A stretch of DNA of 64,000 bases from Yinghuangia sp035454725 (GTDB lineage Bacteria; Actinomycetota; Actinomycetes; Streptomycetales; Streptomycetaceae). The position numbers were made by a program, and so were the translations under genes. Numbering within the stretch: position 1 is the stretch's first letter; every line of letters starts with the position of its first letter. The stretch covers positions 124,001 to 188,000 of the forward strand of contig NZ_JBPKBI010000012.1 in NCBI RefSeq assembly GCF_051388935.1, given 5' to 3'. Below, piece after piece: positions 24,668 through 33,543 of the stretch. Under the pieces are notes generated by a model. That model was not told where the DNA came from. It did no database searches and saw only the letters and a program-made list of their open reading frames with translations.

Positions 24668-27445
24668 TCAGGGCAGTCGCTGTTCCGTCCAGATGACCTT
24701 GCCGTCGCTGGTGTAGCGCGTTCCCCACCTGTCGGTGAGTTGGGAGACGAGGAAGAGCCCGCGACCGCCCTCGTCCTCGTTGCGGGCGCGGCGCAGTCGG
24801 GGCGAGGTGCTGCTGCCGTCGGAGATCTCGCAGATCAGCGCGCGGTCTCGGATCAGCCGCAGCCGGATCGGGCCGGTCGCGTGGCGGATGGCGTTGGTGA
24901 CGAGTTCGCTGGCGACGAGCTCGGTGGTGACGGCGAGGGCGTCCAGGCCCCACGCGGCGAGTTGGCCGCCGACCACGGCTCGTGCGTGGGAGACGACAGC
25001 GGGGTCGCCGGGAAGGTCCCAGTGGGCCACTTGTTCGGGTGCGAGGGCGTGCGTGCGGACGACGAGCAGCGCCACATCGTCGCTCGGCTGGGTCGGCAGC
25101 ATCGCGTCGAGGACCGCCTCGCAGGTGTCCTCCGGGCTGCGGTCGGCGTGGGCCAGGACGGTGCGCAGTCGTTCGAGTCCGGTGTCGAGGTCGCGAGTGC
25201 GGTGTTCGATGAGGCCGTCGGTGTAGAGCACGAGTTGGCTGCCTTCGGCGAGCTCCATTTCGACGGTCTCGAACGGAAGTCCGCCCAGTCCGAGCGGCGG
25301 CCCGGCCGGCAGGTCGACGAAGGCCACGGCGCCGTCGGGGCCGACGACCGCGGGCATGGGGTGGCCGGCGCGCGTGAGGGTGCAGCGGCGGGACGTCGGG
25401 TCGTACACGGCGAACAGGCAGGTCGCGCCGATGATTCCGGAGTCCTGGTGGGTGTTCTCCACTGCCCAGCCCTCACCCCGGTCGAGGCGTCCGACCAGGT
25501 CGTCGAGGCGGGTGAGGAGGTCGTCGGGCGACAGGTCGAGCGAGCAGAAGTTGTGCACGGCGGTACGCAGGCGGCCCATCGTGGCGGCGGCGTGCAGACC
25601 GTGCCCGACCACGTCGCCGACCACCAGCGCGACGCGGGCGCCGGACAGCGGGATGACGTCGAACCAGTCGCCGCCCACGCCGGCCTGCGCGGGCAGATAG
25701 CGGTAGGCGACCTCGACGGCGCTCTGCTCGGGTCGGCCGCGCGGCAGCAGGCTGCGCTGGAGGGCCAGGGCGGTTTGGTGCTCTCGCGTGTAGCGGCGGG
25801 CGTTGTCGATGCAGATGGCCGCGCGTGCGGCCAGCTCCTGGGCCAGGGACAGGTCGTCTTCCTCGAAGGGGGCCGGTCGCTCGGAGCGGTGGAAGCTCAC
25901 CACTCCGAGGGTCGCGCCGCGGGCGCGCAGCGGCACGGTGATCAGCGAATGCGCCCGCTCCGCCGCCGGGTGCCTCGCGAGCCGGTTGCTCGCCGCGGGT
26001 TCGACCACGGACTGCCCGGTCGACAGGCTGCGGGCCTGCGGGCTGGACGGCATGTAGCGGACCGGGTCGCCCGCGCCGGGCAGGCGCGATTGCCCGTGCA
26101 CGGCGGCGAACGCAACCCGGCGCAGCCGCAACGGGGTGTCCGCGGGGAACGGTCCCGGCTCCTCGCCGGCCAGCACGGCGTCCGGCAGGTCGACGGCGGC
26201 GAAATCGGCGAAGCGGGGAACGGTCACCTCGCCCAGTTCCTCCGCCGTACACGCGACGTCCAGGGTGCTGCCGATGCGCACTCCGGCGTCGTGCAGCAGT
26301 TCGAGGCGCCGGCGGGCGAGCAGGGCCAGGCGTCCGACGCCGGGCTCGCCGACGAGCAGCGGCCAGCCGTCGGTGTCCGCGTCACCGGCCGCGACCTGCG
26401 GTTGAGGTTCCGATGGTGCGAGCGCAGCAGCTTTCGTCAACAGCGGCACGCTGGTACGCAGGATCGGGGGCCGGATCGCCGTCGGCGCCGCCTCGGTCAC
26501 GGCGGGCGGCTCGGTGAGGCTCATGCGCGTGACGCCCGGAACGCCGAACAACCGGGCTTCGACGACGACGCCCGTCTCGCCCGCCGCGCCCGTGACGAGG
26601 TGCCGCAGCAGGGTCGCCATCCGGCCGCCGGACAGGGGGACCTCCTCCAGGTTCCGCTGCGGCGACGCGATCAGTTCCTCCGCTTTCTCCCGCAGCACGG
26701 CGAGGTCGCTCCGGCCGAGCCCGGCGCCGCCTTCGTGACCGTCGGTTTCCCTGCCGCCCGCCATGCGCACGGCCCGCCGGTACGCGGTGAGCAGTGCCCT
26801 CTCGCGTTCCGTGGCCTGATCGAGCAGCCGGGACTCGATGCTCCGCGCGGCCTCGCGGACCAGACGCAGCATCGCCGGGTCCGCTTCGCCGCGCAGGCAG
26901 GTGAGGTCGAGGACGGCCTCGATGTGCCCGCTGAGCGGGTTGCGGACCGGTGCGCCCGCGCAGGCGAAGGGTTGCAGGCAATCCGCGAAGTGCTCGCGTC
27001 CGACGAGGAAGACCGGTTTGCGTCCGGCCAGCGCCGTTCCGACGCCGTTGGTCCCCACGGCCTGTTCGGAGACATCGAAGCCGGGGGCGAACTGCACGTC
27101 GTCGAGGCGCCGGAGCAACTTCCTTGTCCCGCCGTGCCGTTGGACCATGCGTCCTTGTGCGTCGCACAGCACCACGGTCACGCTCGTGTCCGCGAGCGAC
27201 GCGTTCAGTTCACCCAGCACCGGGTCGGCTGCGCGCCGGAACCGGTCGTCCAGGTCCAGATCGGCCGCATACGGATTCGACAGCCGGCCCGGCTCCAATC
27301 CCGCGGAGCGGCACCGCTTCCACGAGTCGAGCACCGAGCTGCGCACGTCCGTCTCGACGCGCGCGCCCGCAACAAAACGCTCATGGGCCGCGACCAGCCC
27401 GTCGATGTCATCCCATCCGACCGACACCGGGACCACTTCCCTCAC
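24668..27445 (-). CDS. Multi-sensor SpoIIE (PP2C) phosphatase with HATPase domain
   Basis: Large cytosolic regulator of 925 residues. The N terminus (about 25-220, VRSSVLDSWKRCRSAGLEP and VGTNGVGTAL) matches the GAF sensor of AcoR/DhaR-type activators. A linker with PLSGGRMATLL follows, then a second GAF (about 385-540), SpoIIE phosphatase (about 550-780; GGDWFDVIP near 590) and a C-terminal GHKL ATPase (about 805-925; ELVTNAIRHA and DEGGRGLF). It should switch an anti-sigma-factor antagonist while binding a sigma factor regulator itself. GTG 27445 follows GGAGAGGG; GTG 27427, also with an RBS-like AGGGAA, is an alternative start. It is divergent from the TetR gene at 27647. Confidence 0.88.
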   Translation of the reverse strand: MREVVPVSVGWDDIDGLVAAHERFVAGARVETDVRSSVLDSWKRCRSAGLEPGRLSNPYAADLDLDDRFRRAADPVLGELNASLADTSVTVVLCDAQGRMVQRHGGTRKLLRRLDDVQFAPGFDVSEQAVGTNGVGTALAGRKPVFLVGREHFADCLQPFACAGAPVRNPLSGHIEAVLDLTCLRGEADPAMLRLVREAARSIESRLLDQATERERALLTAYRRAVRMAGGRETDGHEGGAGLGRSDLAVLREKAEELIASPQRNLEEVPLSGGRMATLLRHLVTGAAGETGVVVEARLFGVPGVTRMSLTEPPAVTEAAPTAIRPPILRTSVPLLTKAAALAPSEPQPQVAAGDADTDGWPLLVGEPGVGRLALLARRRLELLHDAGVRIGSTLDVACTAEELGEVTVPRFADFAAVDLPDAVLAGEEPGPFPADTPLRLRRVAFAAVHGQSRLPGAGDPVRYMPSSPQARSLSTGQSVVEPAASNRLARHPAAERAHSLITVPLRARGATLGVVSFHRSERPAPFEEDDLSLAQELAARAAICIDNARRYTREHQTALALQRSLLPRGRPEQSAVEVAYRYLPAQAGVGGDWFDVIPLSGARVALVVGDVVGHGLHAAATMGRLRTAVHNFCSLDLSPDDLLTRLDDLVGRLDRGEGWAVENTHQDSGIIGATCLFAVYDPTSRRCTLTRAGHPMPAVVGPDGAVAFVDLPAGPPLGLGGLPFETVEMELAEGSQLVLYTDGLIEHRTRDLDTGLERLRTVLAHADRSPEDTCEAVLDAMLPTQPSDDVALLVVRTHALAPEQVAHWDLPGDPAVVSHARAVVGGQLAAWGLDALAVTTELVASELVTNAIRHATGPIRLRLIRDRALICEISDGSSTSPRLRRARNEDEGGRGLFLVSQLTDRWGTRYTSDGKVIWTEQRLP

Positions 27446-27646
27446 GCGGAAACGATCCCTCTCCGGCCGCCGATCGGCACAGGGGAAACCCGTCCACGCA
27501 ACTCCACCGTAGACCCAACCCGCCCCGACGTCAGGCCCGGCGGTGGGGCGGTGCGGGGGGGGCGCTTGCCGCAGCGGCCGCGCGGCGGCGTACCAAGAGG
27601 TAGATCGCCGGTTCGGGCGCCGGAGGCCGTCGAGGAGAATGGCCTC

Positions 27647-28327
27647 ATGACTGCACCGGAGCGTAGGGGAAGCAGAAACCCGAAGACACGCCAGACGCTG
27701 CTCGACACCACGGAGCGGCTGATGCTCAAGGAGGGGTACGCCGCTGTCGGTGTGCGGCGTGTGGCGCGGGAGGCCGGCGTTGCTCCGGCGCTGGTCCTGT
27801 ACTACTTCCCGACCCTCGACGACCTTTTCCTCGCCGTGTTGCGGAGACGTGCCGAAGGGGAGTTGGAGCGGCAGGCCAGGTTCGCCGAATCTCCGTACCC
27901 GCTCACCGCGTTGTGGGAGATGAACAGCCAGCCGGGTACGGCGCTGCTCGCGGAGTTCATGGCCCTGGCCAACCACAGCGAGGCTTTCCGGGCGGAGCTG
28001 ATCGCACACGCGGACGCGTACCGCCGGGCGCAGTACGACTCCCTCACGAAAATGATCGCCGACGGCAACGTCGACATCGGCGACGCGCCGCCCATGGCCG
28101 TCGTCGTGCTGACCAGCGCCATCTCGCGCGTGCTGGTGAACGAGAAGGGCCTGGGGCTCACGACGGGCCACGAGGAGACGATGGCGTTTGTCGCGTCGCT
28201 TCTGCGGGAGTATGACGGCCCCGCGTCCGCGGCCCGCGCCAAGGGGGCCCGTGACTCAGAGGCCCGCGCCGCGGGCGCCCGTGCCGAGGGCGCCCGCGCG
28301 GAAGGCGACGAGGCCGGCGACGCGTGA
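27647..28327 (+). CDS. TetR family regulator
   Basis: TetR-type DNA-binding protein of 226 residues. The helix-turn-helix is LLDTTERLMLKEGYAAVGVRR / VAREAGVAPALVLYYF / PTLDDLFLAVLRR. GAGGAG lies 9 nt before the ATG. The body resembles the regulator at 47376 (shared ALWEMNSQPGTAL-like and EFMALANH-like segments), suggesting paralogues sensing related ligands. The C terminus ends in a low-complexity tail with repeated GARAEG units. It is divergent from the PP2C regulator gene and convergent with the binding protein at 28401. Confidence 0.88.
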   Translation: MTAPERRGSRNPKTRQTLLDTTERLMLKEGYAAVGVRRVAREAGVAPALVLYYFPTLDDLFLAVLRRRAEGELERQARFAESPYPLTALWEMNSQPGTALLAEFMALANHSEAFRAELIAHADAYRRAQYDSLTKMIADGNVDIGDAPPMAVVVLTSAISRVLVNEKGLGLTTGHEETMAFVASLLREYDGPASAARAKGARDSEARAAGARAEGARAEGDEAGDA

Positions 28328-28358
28328 CCGGCTCGCCGGCGGCGCCGGTGGCGGATTC

Positions 28359-28390
28359 CGGACCGGGGGCGGGGGGCGTCCCCCGGTCCG
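28359..28390. terminator. Convergent terminator
   Basis: Perfect 11-bp stem CGGACCGGGGG / CCCCCGGTCCG with a 10-nt loop, between the TetR gene ending at 28327 and the binding protein whose stop is at 28401 on the other strand. Confidence 0.7.
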
Positions 28391-28400
28391 CACGATCAGG

Positions 28401-30017
28401 TCACGCCCGCAGGCCCATGCGGTCCCAGAGGACGTGGCCGTCGCCGAACAACTGCACGCCGGTCAGCTTCGGGCTCGCGATGATCGCCGTGAGCGACTCC
28501 TGGAAGACGAAGAACGGCATGTCGTTGATGAGTTCGACCTGCACACGGGTGTACGCCTCACTGCGTACAGTGCGGTCGGTCGACAACCGGGCGGCTTCCA
28601 ACGCGGCGTCCACCTTGGGGTTCTGATAGCCCGTCAGGTTGGCCGTGCCGCTCTTGGAGTGCAGGTACTGGTACAGCGTCGGCTCGGGGTCGTCGGCCCC
28701 GACCGCGCTCGTGGTGAGGTCGAAGTCGGCGTCGAGCTGCACGCGTTTGGGGTAGACGTGCAGGTCGACCGTCTCAAGTTGGACGGTCAGCATCCCGCGC
28801 GAGGCCGCTTCGATCCGCTCCTTGAAGTACCCCGCCATCTGCACGGATCGCGGGGTGTTCGGCACGGCGTACGTGACCTTGATCGGCTTGCGGCCGTTGT
28901 CGGTCGCCTGCGCGAACAGCGCGGCGGCCTGGGTCGGGTCGTTCTGCGGCAGGGACAACTGGACGTTGCCCAGCCGTGAGGTCGATTCGAAAATGCCCTT
29001 CGCGGGGCGACCCTTGTCGGCGTAGAAGACCCGGTCGATGTCTTCCGTGCTCAACGACAGCGCGATCGCGCGCCGCACGGCCGGGTTCGAAAGCGGGCGG
29101 TTCGGCCGCGTGTTGAAGGCGATCGACACGCCGCCGCTCAGTGCGATCTCGGAGACCGCGAGACCCCTGTCACCCGCGTCCGTCACCGTGCCCGGGTCGG
29201 CCGTGAGTGCCATGTCCGCATCACCGTCGTCGATGGCCTGCACGTCCTTCGAGGTGTCCTTGCTGATGCGCATGGTGACGGTGTCCAGGTACGGCTTGCC
29301 CGTCTGCCAGTAGTTCGGGTTGCGCTCGAACGTCATGTGGCTCCCGGGCACCCACTCCCGCAGCTTGTACGGGCCCGCTCCGACCGGCGCGGTGTTGGAC
29401 GCCGCGAGCGACACGTCGGATACCAGGGTCTTCGGCGACGGGACGTAGTTGAGCAGCCGGACCACGGTGCGGTCGAAGTTGGCGTTGGGCGACGGGAGTC
29501 CGATGTTGAGCCGCCGCGCGTCGAGCACCGTCAGGGTGAGCTGTTTGACGGTTCCCGACGCGGCGGACTGCACCTTGGGGTCGAGGTGCTTCTCCCACGC
29601 GCGCTTGACCGCGTCGGCGTCGAACGGCGTTCCGTCGGTGAACGTGACGCCCTGGCGCAGCGTCAGCGTCCACACGCGGGCCTCGCGGTCGGCGACCATG
29701 GACTCGGCCAACTGCGGGCGCACGGTCCCGGTGGACGGATCGCTCCACAGCAGCGCGTCGTACAGCGCCGACAGCTTGCTGCCGTCGCCCTGGGGGGACG
29801 CGCTCGCGGTGTACGGGTTCAGCCCGCGCGCTTCCCCGAGCACGAGCATCGTGAGGTCGCCGCCCTGACGCGGCGTCCCCTTCGGGTCCGGGCCGCCGCT
29901 TCCGGAGGAATCGTCCCCGCACGCCGCGGAGAGCGCGATGACGGCGGCGAGGACGCCGATCCGGACGGTACGCAGAACTCGCCTGCCTGCCCTGCTTCTT
30001 CGGTGGTGCATGAACAC
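28401..30017 (-). CDS. Family-5 extracellular solute-binding lipoprotein
   Basis: Peptide/nickel-type (SBP family 5) substrate-binding lipoprotein of 538 residues. The signal peptide ends in lipobox LSAAC (Cys33), followed by GDDSSGSGG and the mature fold beginning GGDLTMLVLGEARGLNPYTAS. Internal family marks are LYDALLWSDPSTGTVRPQLAES and FTDGTPFDADAVKRAW. GTG 30017 has GGAGG 10 nt upstream; ATG 30011 is too far from it. A close paralogue is at 40063-41721. No permease genes are adjacent, so it must work with a transporter elsewhere. Substrate is probably an oligopeptide or similar. Confidence 0.9.
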   Translation of the reverse strand: MFMHHRRSRAGRRVLRTVRIGVLAAVIALSAACGDDSSGSGGPDPKGTPRQGGDLTMLVLGEARGLNPYTASASPQGDGSKLSALYDALLWSDPSTGTVRPQLAESMVADREARVWTLTLRQGVTFTDGTPFDADAVKRAWEKHLDPKVQSAASGTVKQLTLTVLDARRLNIGLPSPNANFDRTVVRLLNYVPSPKTLVSDVSLAASNTAPVGAGPYKLREWVPGSHMTFERNPNYWQTGKPYLDTVTMRISKDTSKDVQAIDDGDADMALTADPGTVTDAGDRGLAVSEIALSGGVSIAFNTRPNRPLSNPAVRRAIALSLSTEDIDRVFYADKGRPAKGIFESTSRLGNVQLSLPQNDPTQAAALFAQATDNGRKPIKVTYAVPNTPRSVQMAGYFKERIEAASRGMLTVQLETVDLHVYPKRVQLDADFDLTTSAVGADDPEPTLYQYLHSKSGTANLTGYQNPKVDAALEAARLSTDRTVRSEAYTRVQVELINDMPFFVFQESLTAIIASPKLTGVQLFGDGHVLWDRMGLRA

Positions 30018-30474
30018 GGAAAGCCGACCTCCGGTTTCGATTCATGGCATGCCGCGATCAGCGGTCCGGGGGCCGGGCGAGTCGGTGATTCCGCATGCCG
30101 AACGTGGCTGTGTATACGACACCGGAATTTCCCGCGGCGTCGAAAGATGCCGCTGATCGTCGTGCGACGCCACACGGTAGTGCCGAGGCCACTGCCAACG
30201 GAAGCGGTGACGGCTGTTGGCTCCCCGGTGAGTTCGGTGCCGGAAGAGGCTTTCGTCCCGCTTCGACACCGCCGCTGATCGACGCGAACTTCCTTACTCA
30301 TGACGGTAGTTGGGGTGTCACCCCCGATTCTCTCAGCGTGCGGCCAAGACGGTCTCACTCGCCGACGACACCCGTCCTGCATCCCCGCCCGCCTGCCGTC
30401 GGCGGCACTCGGAGTGACCGACAGTGCATGCGGTTGCCTTGGCCGTCATACAGAGCGAATGAATCCGAAGACAG

Positions 30475-30503
30475 TTGACTTCATCGAAAGCGCATGCTTC
30501 GAT
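30475..30503 (+). promoter_or_regulatory. Promoter with overlapping inverted repeat
   Basis: TTGACT (30475-30480) is followed after 17 bp by TTCGAT (30498-30503). The arms ATCGAA (30483-30488) and TTCGAT (30498-30503) form an inverted repeat overlapping the -10 region, as expected of an autoregulatory TetR operator for the gene at 30562. The remaining 30018-30474 spacer shows no gene I can support. Confidence 0.45.
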
Positions 30504-30561
30504 CCTCACGCCGGACGGAAACTGTGTTCTTCGGTTTGAGGAATCGCCCTCTCATAAGTTG

Positions 30562-31233
30562 GTGCCCGTGATTCAGCCATCGGTGAAGGAACAGATCGTG
30601 CTCGCCGCGGAGCGCTTGTTCGCGGAGCACGGACTCGAAGGCGTGTCCCTGCGCCAGGTCAGCACGGCCGCCGGCAACGGCAACAACTCCGCGGTGCAGT
30701 ACCACTTCGGAAACCGGGACCGCCTGATCCAGGCGATCTTCGAATACCGGCTGCCGGACCTCAACGAACGGCGCCGCATGCTGGCCGCCCGGCACCGGCC
30801 CGAGGATCTGCGCACGCACGTCGAGTGCCACGTCCTGCCCGTACTGGAGCAGGGGGAGCAGCAGGGCAGCCACTACCTCGGCTTCGTCGCCAAGCTCCAG
30901 CAGACCGGCCGGCGGGACGTGTTCGACAAACTGCCGGACAAGTACCGGGAGCCCACACGGATCTTCCGCGAAGGCATCGCCGGATACCTGGCACACATCC
31001 CGGAGCCGCTGCGCAGCCACCGCGTCGCGCAGGCGATGGGATTCGCCGTCCACGCGGGGTCACAGCGTGAGCGGGCCCAGCTCCAGGGGGGCCACGTCCT
31101 GCCGTTCGACCTGCATGTGCAGGACCTGATCGACGGCTTGGTGGGGTTCCTGGAGGCCCCGACCTCGCTGCCGCCCTCGTCCGGCCGCGAGGCCCTCGAT
31201 CCGAGTGCCTTGGCCCTGCCGTTCCACCCCTGA
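30562..31233 (+). CDS. TetR family regulator
   Basis: TetR-type regulator of about 223 residues, with VKEQIVLAAERLFAEHGLEG, then LRQVSTAAGNGNNSAVQYHF, then GNRDRLIQAIFEYRL. The start is uncertain: GTG 30562 and GTG 30568 are both in frame, with no good ribosome binding site close by (GAGGAA is about 20 nt away). It heads a run of same-strand catabolic genes (SDR, then after the IS element SDR, dehydrogenase, aldehyde dehydrogenase) and is their likely regulator. Confidence 0.85.
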   Translation: MPVIQPSVKEQIVLAAERLFAEHGLEGVSLRQVSTAAGNGNNSAVQYHFGNRDRLIQAIFEYRLPDLNERRRMLAARHRPEDLRTHVECHVLPVLEQGEQQGSHYLGFVAKLQQTGRRDVFDKLPDKYREPTRIFREGIAGYLAHIPEPLRSHRVAQAMGFAVHAGSQRERAQLQGGHVLPFDLHVQDLIDGLVGFLEAPTSLPPSSGREALDPSALALPFHP

Positions 31234-31234
31234 C

Positions 31235-31254
31235 CCGGCGGCACCGACCGCCGG
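31235..31254 (+). terminator. Hairpin after the TetR gene
   Basis: CCGGCGG-CACCGA-CCGCCGG, a 7-bp stem starting 2 bp after the stop at 31233. It may end or attenuate transcription before the SDR gene. Confidence 0.45.
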
Positions 31255-31337
31255 ATCCCTCAGCACATTCACCGCTCGGCACAAGGTCGGTCGGCACAAG
31301 AAGATCCGCACAAGATCCGCACAAGAAGGGCCGCGTG

Positions 31338-32123
31338 ATGGGAATCGATCTGGGCGACGCCGTGGCGGTGGTCACGGGTGGCGGAAGCGGCATCGGCCGC
31401 GCCGCCGCGCACTCCTTCGCCCGCCGGGGCACGCGCGTCGTGGTCACCGACATCGACGCCGAGCGGGCGCGTACCGTCGCGGACGAGCTCGGCGACCGCG
31501 CGGTGTCCGCGGTCTGCGACGTGACCGACACCGCGGCCCTGGAAGCGGTCCGGGACCTTGCGCTGGAGCGCTTCGGCCGGGTCGACCTCGTGATGAACAA
31601 CGTCGGGATCCTGGCCGTCGGCCAGGTCGAGGACATCCCCCTCGAGACCTGGCAGCGCGTGGTCGACGTCAACCTGATGGGCATAGTCCGCAGCAACCTG
31701 GTCTTCCTGCCCATCCTGCTGGAGCAGGGCTCGGGCCACATCGTGAACACCGCCTCGACCGCCGGGCTGCTGCCGTACGGCTTCGACCGGCTTCCGTACA
31801 CCGCGACCAAGCACGCGGTCGTCGGGCTGTCGGAGTCGCTGGCGCTGTACCTGCGCCCGCGCGGCATCGGGGTCTCATGCCTGTGCCCGGCCGGGGTGGC
31901 GACCAACATCGTCGAGCAGATCACCTTCCACGGCCGCCCGACCTCCCCCCGCGGCCCCAGCTTCCCGATCCTCGACGCCGACACCGTGGGCGAGTTGGTC
32001 GCCGACGGCGTCGCCGAGGACCGCTTCCTGATCCTGACCGCCCCCGAGGCCGCCGCCGAGTTGCGAGAACGCGGCGCCGACCTCGACGCGTACCTGGCCC
32101 GACTCACCAAGGACCTCACTTGA
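31338..32123 (+). CDS. Short-chain dehydrogenase/reductase
   Basis: Classical SDR of 261 residues: cofactor motif TGGGSGIG, an Asp after the second strand (VVTDIDAERA) favouring NAD, MNNVGI instead of NNAG, catalytic Ser (NTASTAG), and Tyr/Lys (YTATKHA). ATG 31338 has AGAAGG 8 nt upstream; the GTG at 31335 is too close to it. Its last codon lies at the right end of the IS605-type element, so the insertion sits exactly behind its stop. It was probably one operon with the SDR at 33544 before the insertion. Confidence 0.9.
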   Translation: MGIDLGDAVAVVTGGGSGIGRAAAHSFARRGTRVVVTDIDAERARTVADELGDRAVSAVCDVTDTAALEAVRDLALERFGRVDLVMNNVGILAVGQVEDIPLETWQRVVDVNLMGIVRSNLVFLPILLEQGSGHIVNTASTAGLLPYGFDRLPYTATKHAVVGLSESLALYLRPRGIGVSCLCPAGVATNIVEQITFHGRPTSPRGPSFPILDADTVGELVADGVAEDRFLILTAPEAAAELRERGADLDAYLARLTKDLT

Positions 32124-32290
32124 CTTCCTCCCCCTCGTGAACGAGGGGAACTCCCCTCGGCCTCGCGGCCGAGCCGCCGTGCGTCAGCGCGGTGGTCGGG
32201 ACCTTTCCTGCTTCAACGACCGTCGCCCGCCCGGGAAGGACTTCTCCCGTTGAGGTCTTACACCGTCTCCACAGGCAGCAACCGCCAGCC
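32120..32290 (-). ncRNA. Predicted TnpB guide RNA (omega RNA/reRNA) region
   Basis: In IS605-type elements the guide RNA of TnpB overlaps the 3' end of tnpB and runs to the right end. Here that region holds the tnpB stop (32184) and the right-end hairpin at 32131-32148; the guide would be templated by the SDR sequence beyond 32120. Predicted from element architecture only. Confidence 0.3.
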
Positions 32291-33369
32291 CGGCGGCCAG
32301 GATGTTCCTCGCGGCGTTCACGTCGCGGTCGTGGACCGCGCCGCAGCCGCACGTCCACGCGCGGACGTCCAGCGGCAGCCTGGCCGCGACAGTGCCGCAG
32401 GCCCCGCACAGCTTCGAGCTGGGGAACCAGCGGTCGACCACGACCAGTTCGCGCCCGTACCAGGCGCACTTGTACTCCAGCATCGACCGCAGATCCCGCC
32501 ACCCCGCATCCGAGACGGCGCGGGCGAGGCTGCGGTTCCTGACCATGTTCCGGACGGACAGGTCCTCGATCACGACCACTTGGTTATCGCGGACGAGCCG
32601 AGTCGACAGCTTGTGCAGGTGGTCCCGGCGCCGGTCGGCGATCCGGGCGTGGACCCGCGCGACACGCAGCCGGGCCCTGGCCCGGTTGTTCGATCCCTTG
32701 GCCTTGCGGGCCAGGTGGCGCTGCGCGCGGGCGAGGCGTTCGCGGTCGCGCCGCTCATGCCTCGGGTTGGCGACCTTCTCCCCGGTGGACAAGGTCGCCA
32801 GGGACGTGACCCCGACATCCACACCGACCGCGTCGGCGCTTGCCGGCGCGGGGGTGACCGTGTCGTCGCACAGCAGGGACACGAACCAGCGCCCGGCCGC
32901 GTCGCGGGACACCGTCACCGTCGACGGCACCGCACCGGCGGGCAGCGGACGCGACCACACGATGTCCAGCGGCTCGGACATCTTCGCCAGCGTGAGCCGG
33001 CCGTCGCGGTAGCGGAACGCGGAGGAGGTGTACTCCGCCGACGCCCGCGACTTCCGCCGGGACTTGAACCTGGGGAACCGGGCGCGTTTCGCAAAGAAGT
33101 TCGCGAACGCGGCATGCAGGTGCCGCAGCGCCTGCTGCAACGGCACACACGACTACCTCACGCAGAAACGCCAGCTCCGGAGTCTGCTTCCACGCCGTCA
33201 GCATTGCGGACGTCGCCCCGTAGCCCACCCGCTCCCGGCGCAACTCCCATGCCTCGGAACGCGCCTGCAACGCAAGGTTGTAGACCTTCCGGACACAGCC
33301 GAACGTCCGCAGCAGCTCCGCAGCCTGCGCATCGGTCGGATGGAAGCGGTACCGAAACGCCCGCTTCAC
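32184..33369 (-). pseudogene. tnpB: Frameshifted tnpB (RNA-guided nuclease of IS605 type)
   Basis: The TnpB reading frame is split. The first part (GTG 33369, VKRAFRYRFHPTDAQAAEL to LAFLREV) runs in one frame and the rest (VPLQQALRHLHAAFANFF onward) in another. They join near 33140-33150 in a GTGTGTG run. All later signatures are intact: RuvC Asp in VGVDVGVT, Glu in VVIEDLSVRN, Asp in HDRDVNAARN, and a zinc finger CGAC...CGC. The total of about 395 residues is normal. This is either a recent inactivating indel, a sequencing error in the dinucleotide run, or programmed slippage. In the family it is an RNA-guided nuclease that favours retention of the element. Confidence 0.85.
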
Positions 33370-33423
33370 GGAAGCACCCCCCACAGCGCGCAACCATACC
33401 GTCGCTACGTGTATGCAATCAAC

Positions 33424-33465
33424 GACGTTTCGCCCCAGGGCGAAGACGTTTCGCCCCAGGGCGAA
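33424..33465. repeat. Perfect 21-bp tandem duplication
   Basis: Two adjacent identical copies, each starting GACGTTTCGCC and ending GGGCGAA, upstream of tnpB inside the left part of the element. Each can fold as TTCGCCC-CA-GGGCGAA. Confidence 0.85.
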
Positions 33466-33543
33466 ACGCCTGCCCCTGCCCTGCTCCGCAGGCAATCCCA
33501 TTCCTCCTCCGCCTGAAGGCGGGGGTCTCCTCGGAGGATTTCG

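Larger units (their letters stand above)
32120..33543 (-). mobile_element. IS200/IS605-family element carrying tnpB only
   Basis: About 1.42 kb inserted between two SDR genes of one operon. Its right end lies next to TTGACTTCC at 32120 (reading GGAAGTCAA on the minus strand) with a hairpin CCCCTCG-TGAA-CGAGGGG (32131-32148). Its left end lies at 33478-33543 with hairpin CCGCC-TGAA-GGCGG. Subterminal hairpins and no terminal inverted repeats fit this family. No tnpA is present, so movement would need a transposase in trans. The left end carries the CGGAGGA that serves as ribosome binding site for the SDR at 33544. Exact ends are inferred. Confidence 0.75.

Noticed and set aside
24476..27646. 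Long plus-strand frame overlapping the multi-sensor phosphatase
   Set aside because: It is the antisense of a gene with complete GAF, PP2C and ATPase motifs; only its end from 27647 is a real gene (TetR).
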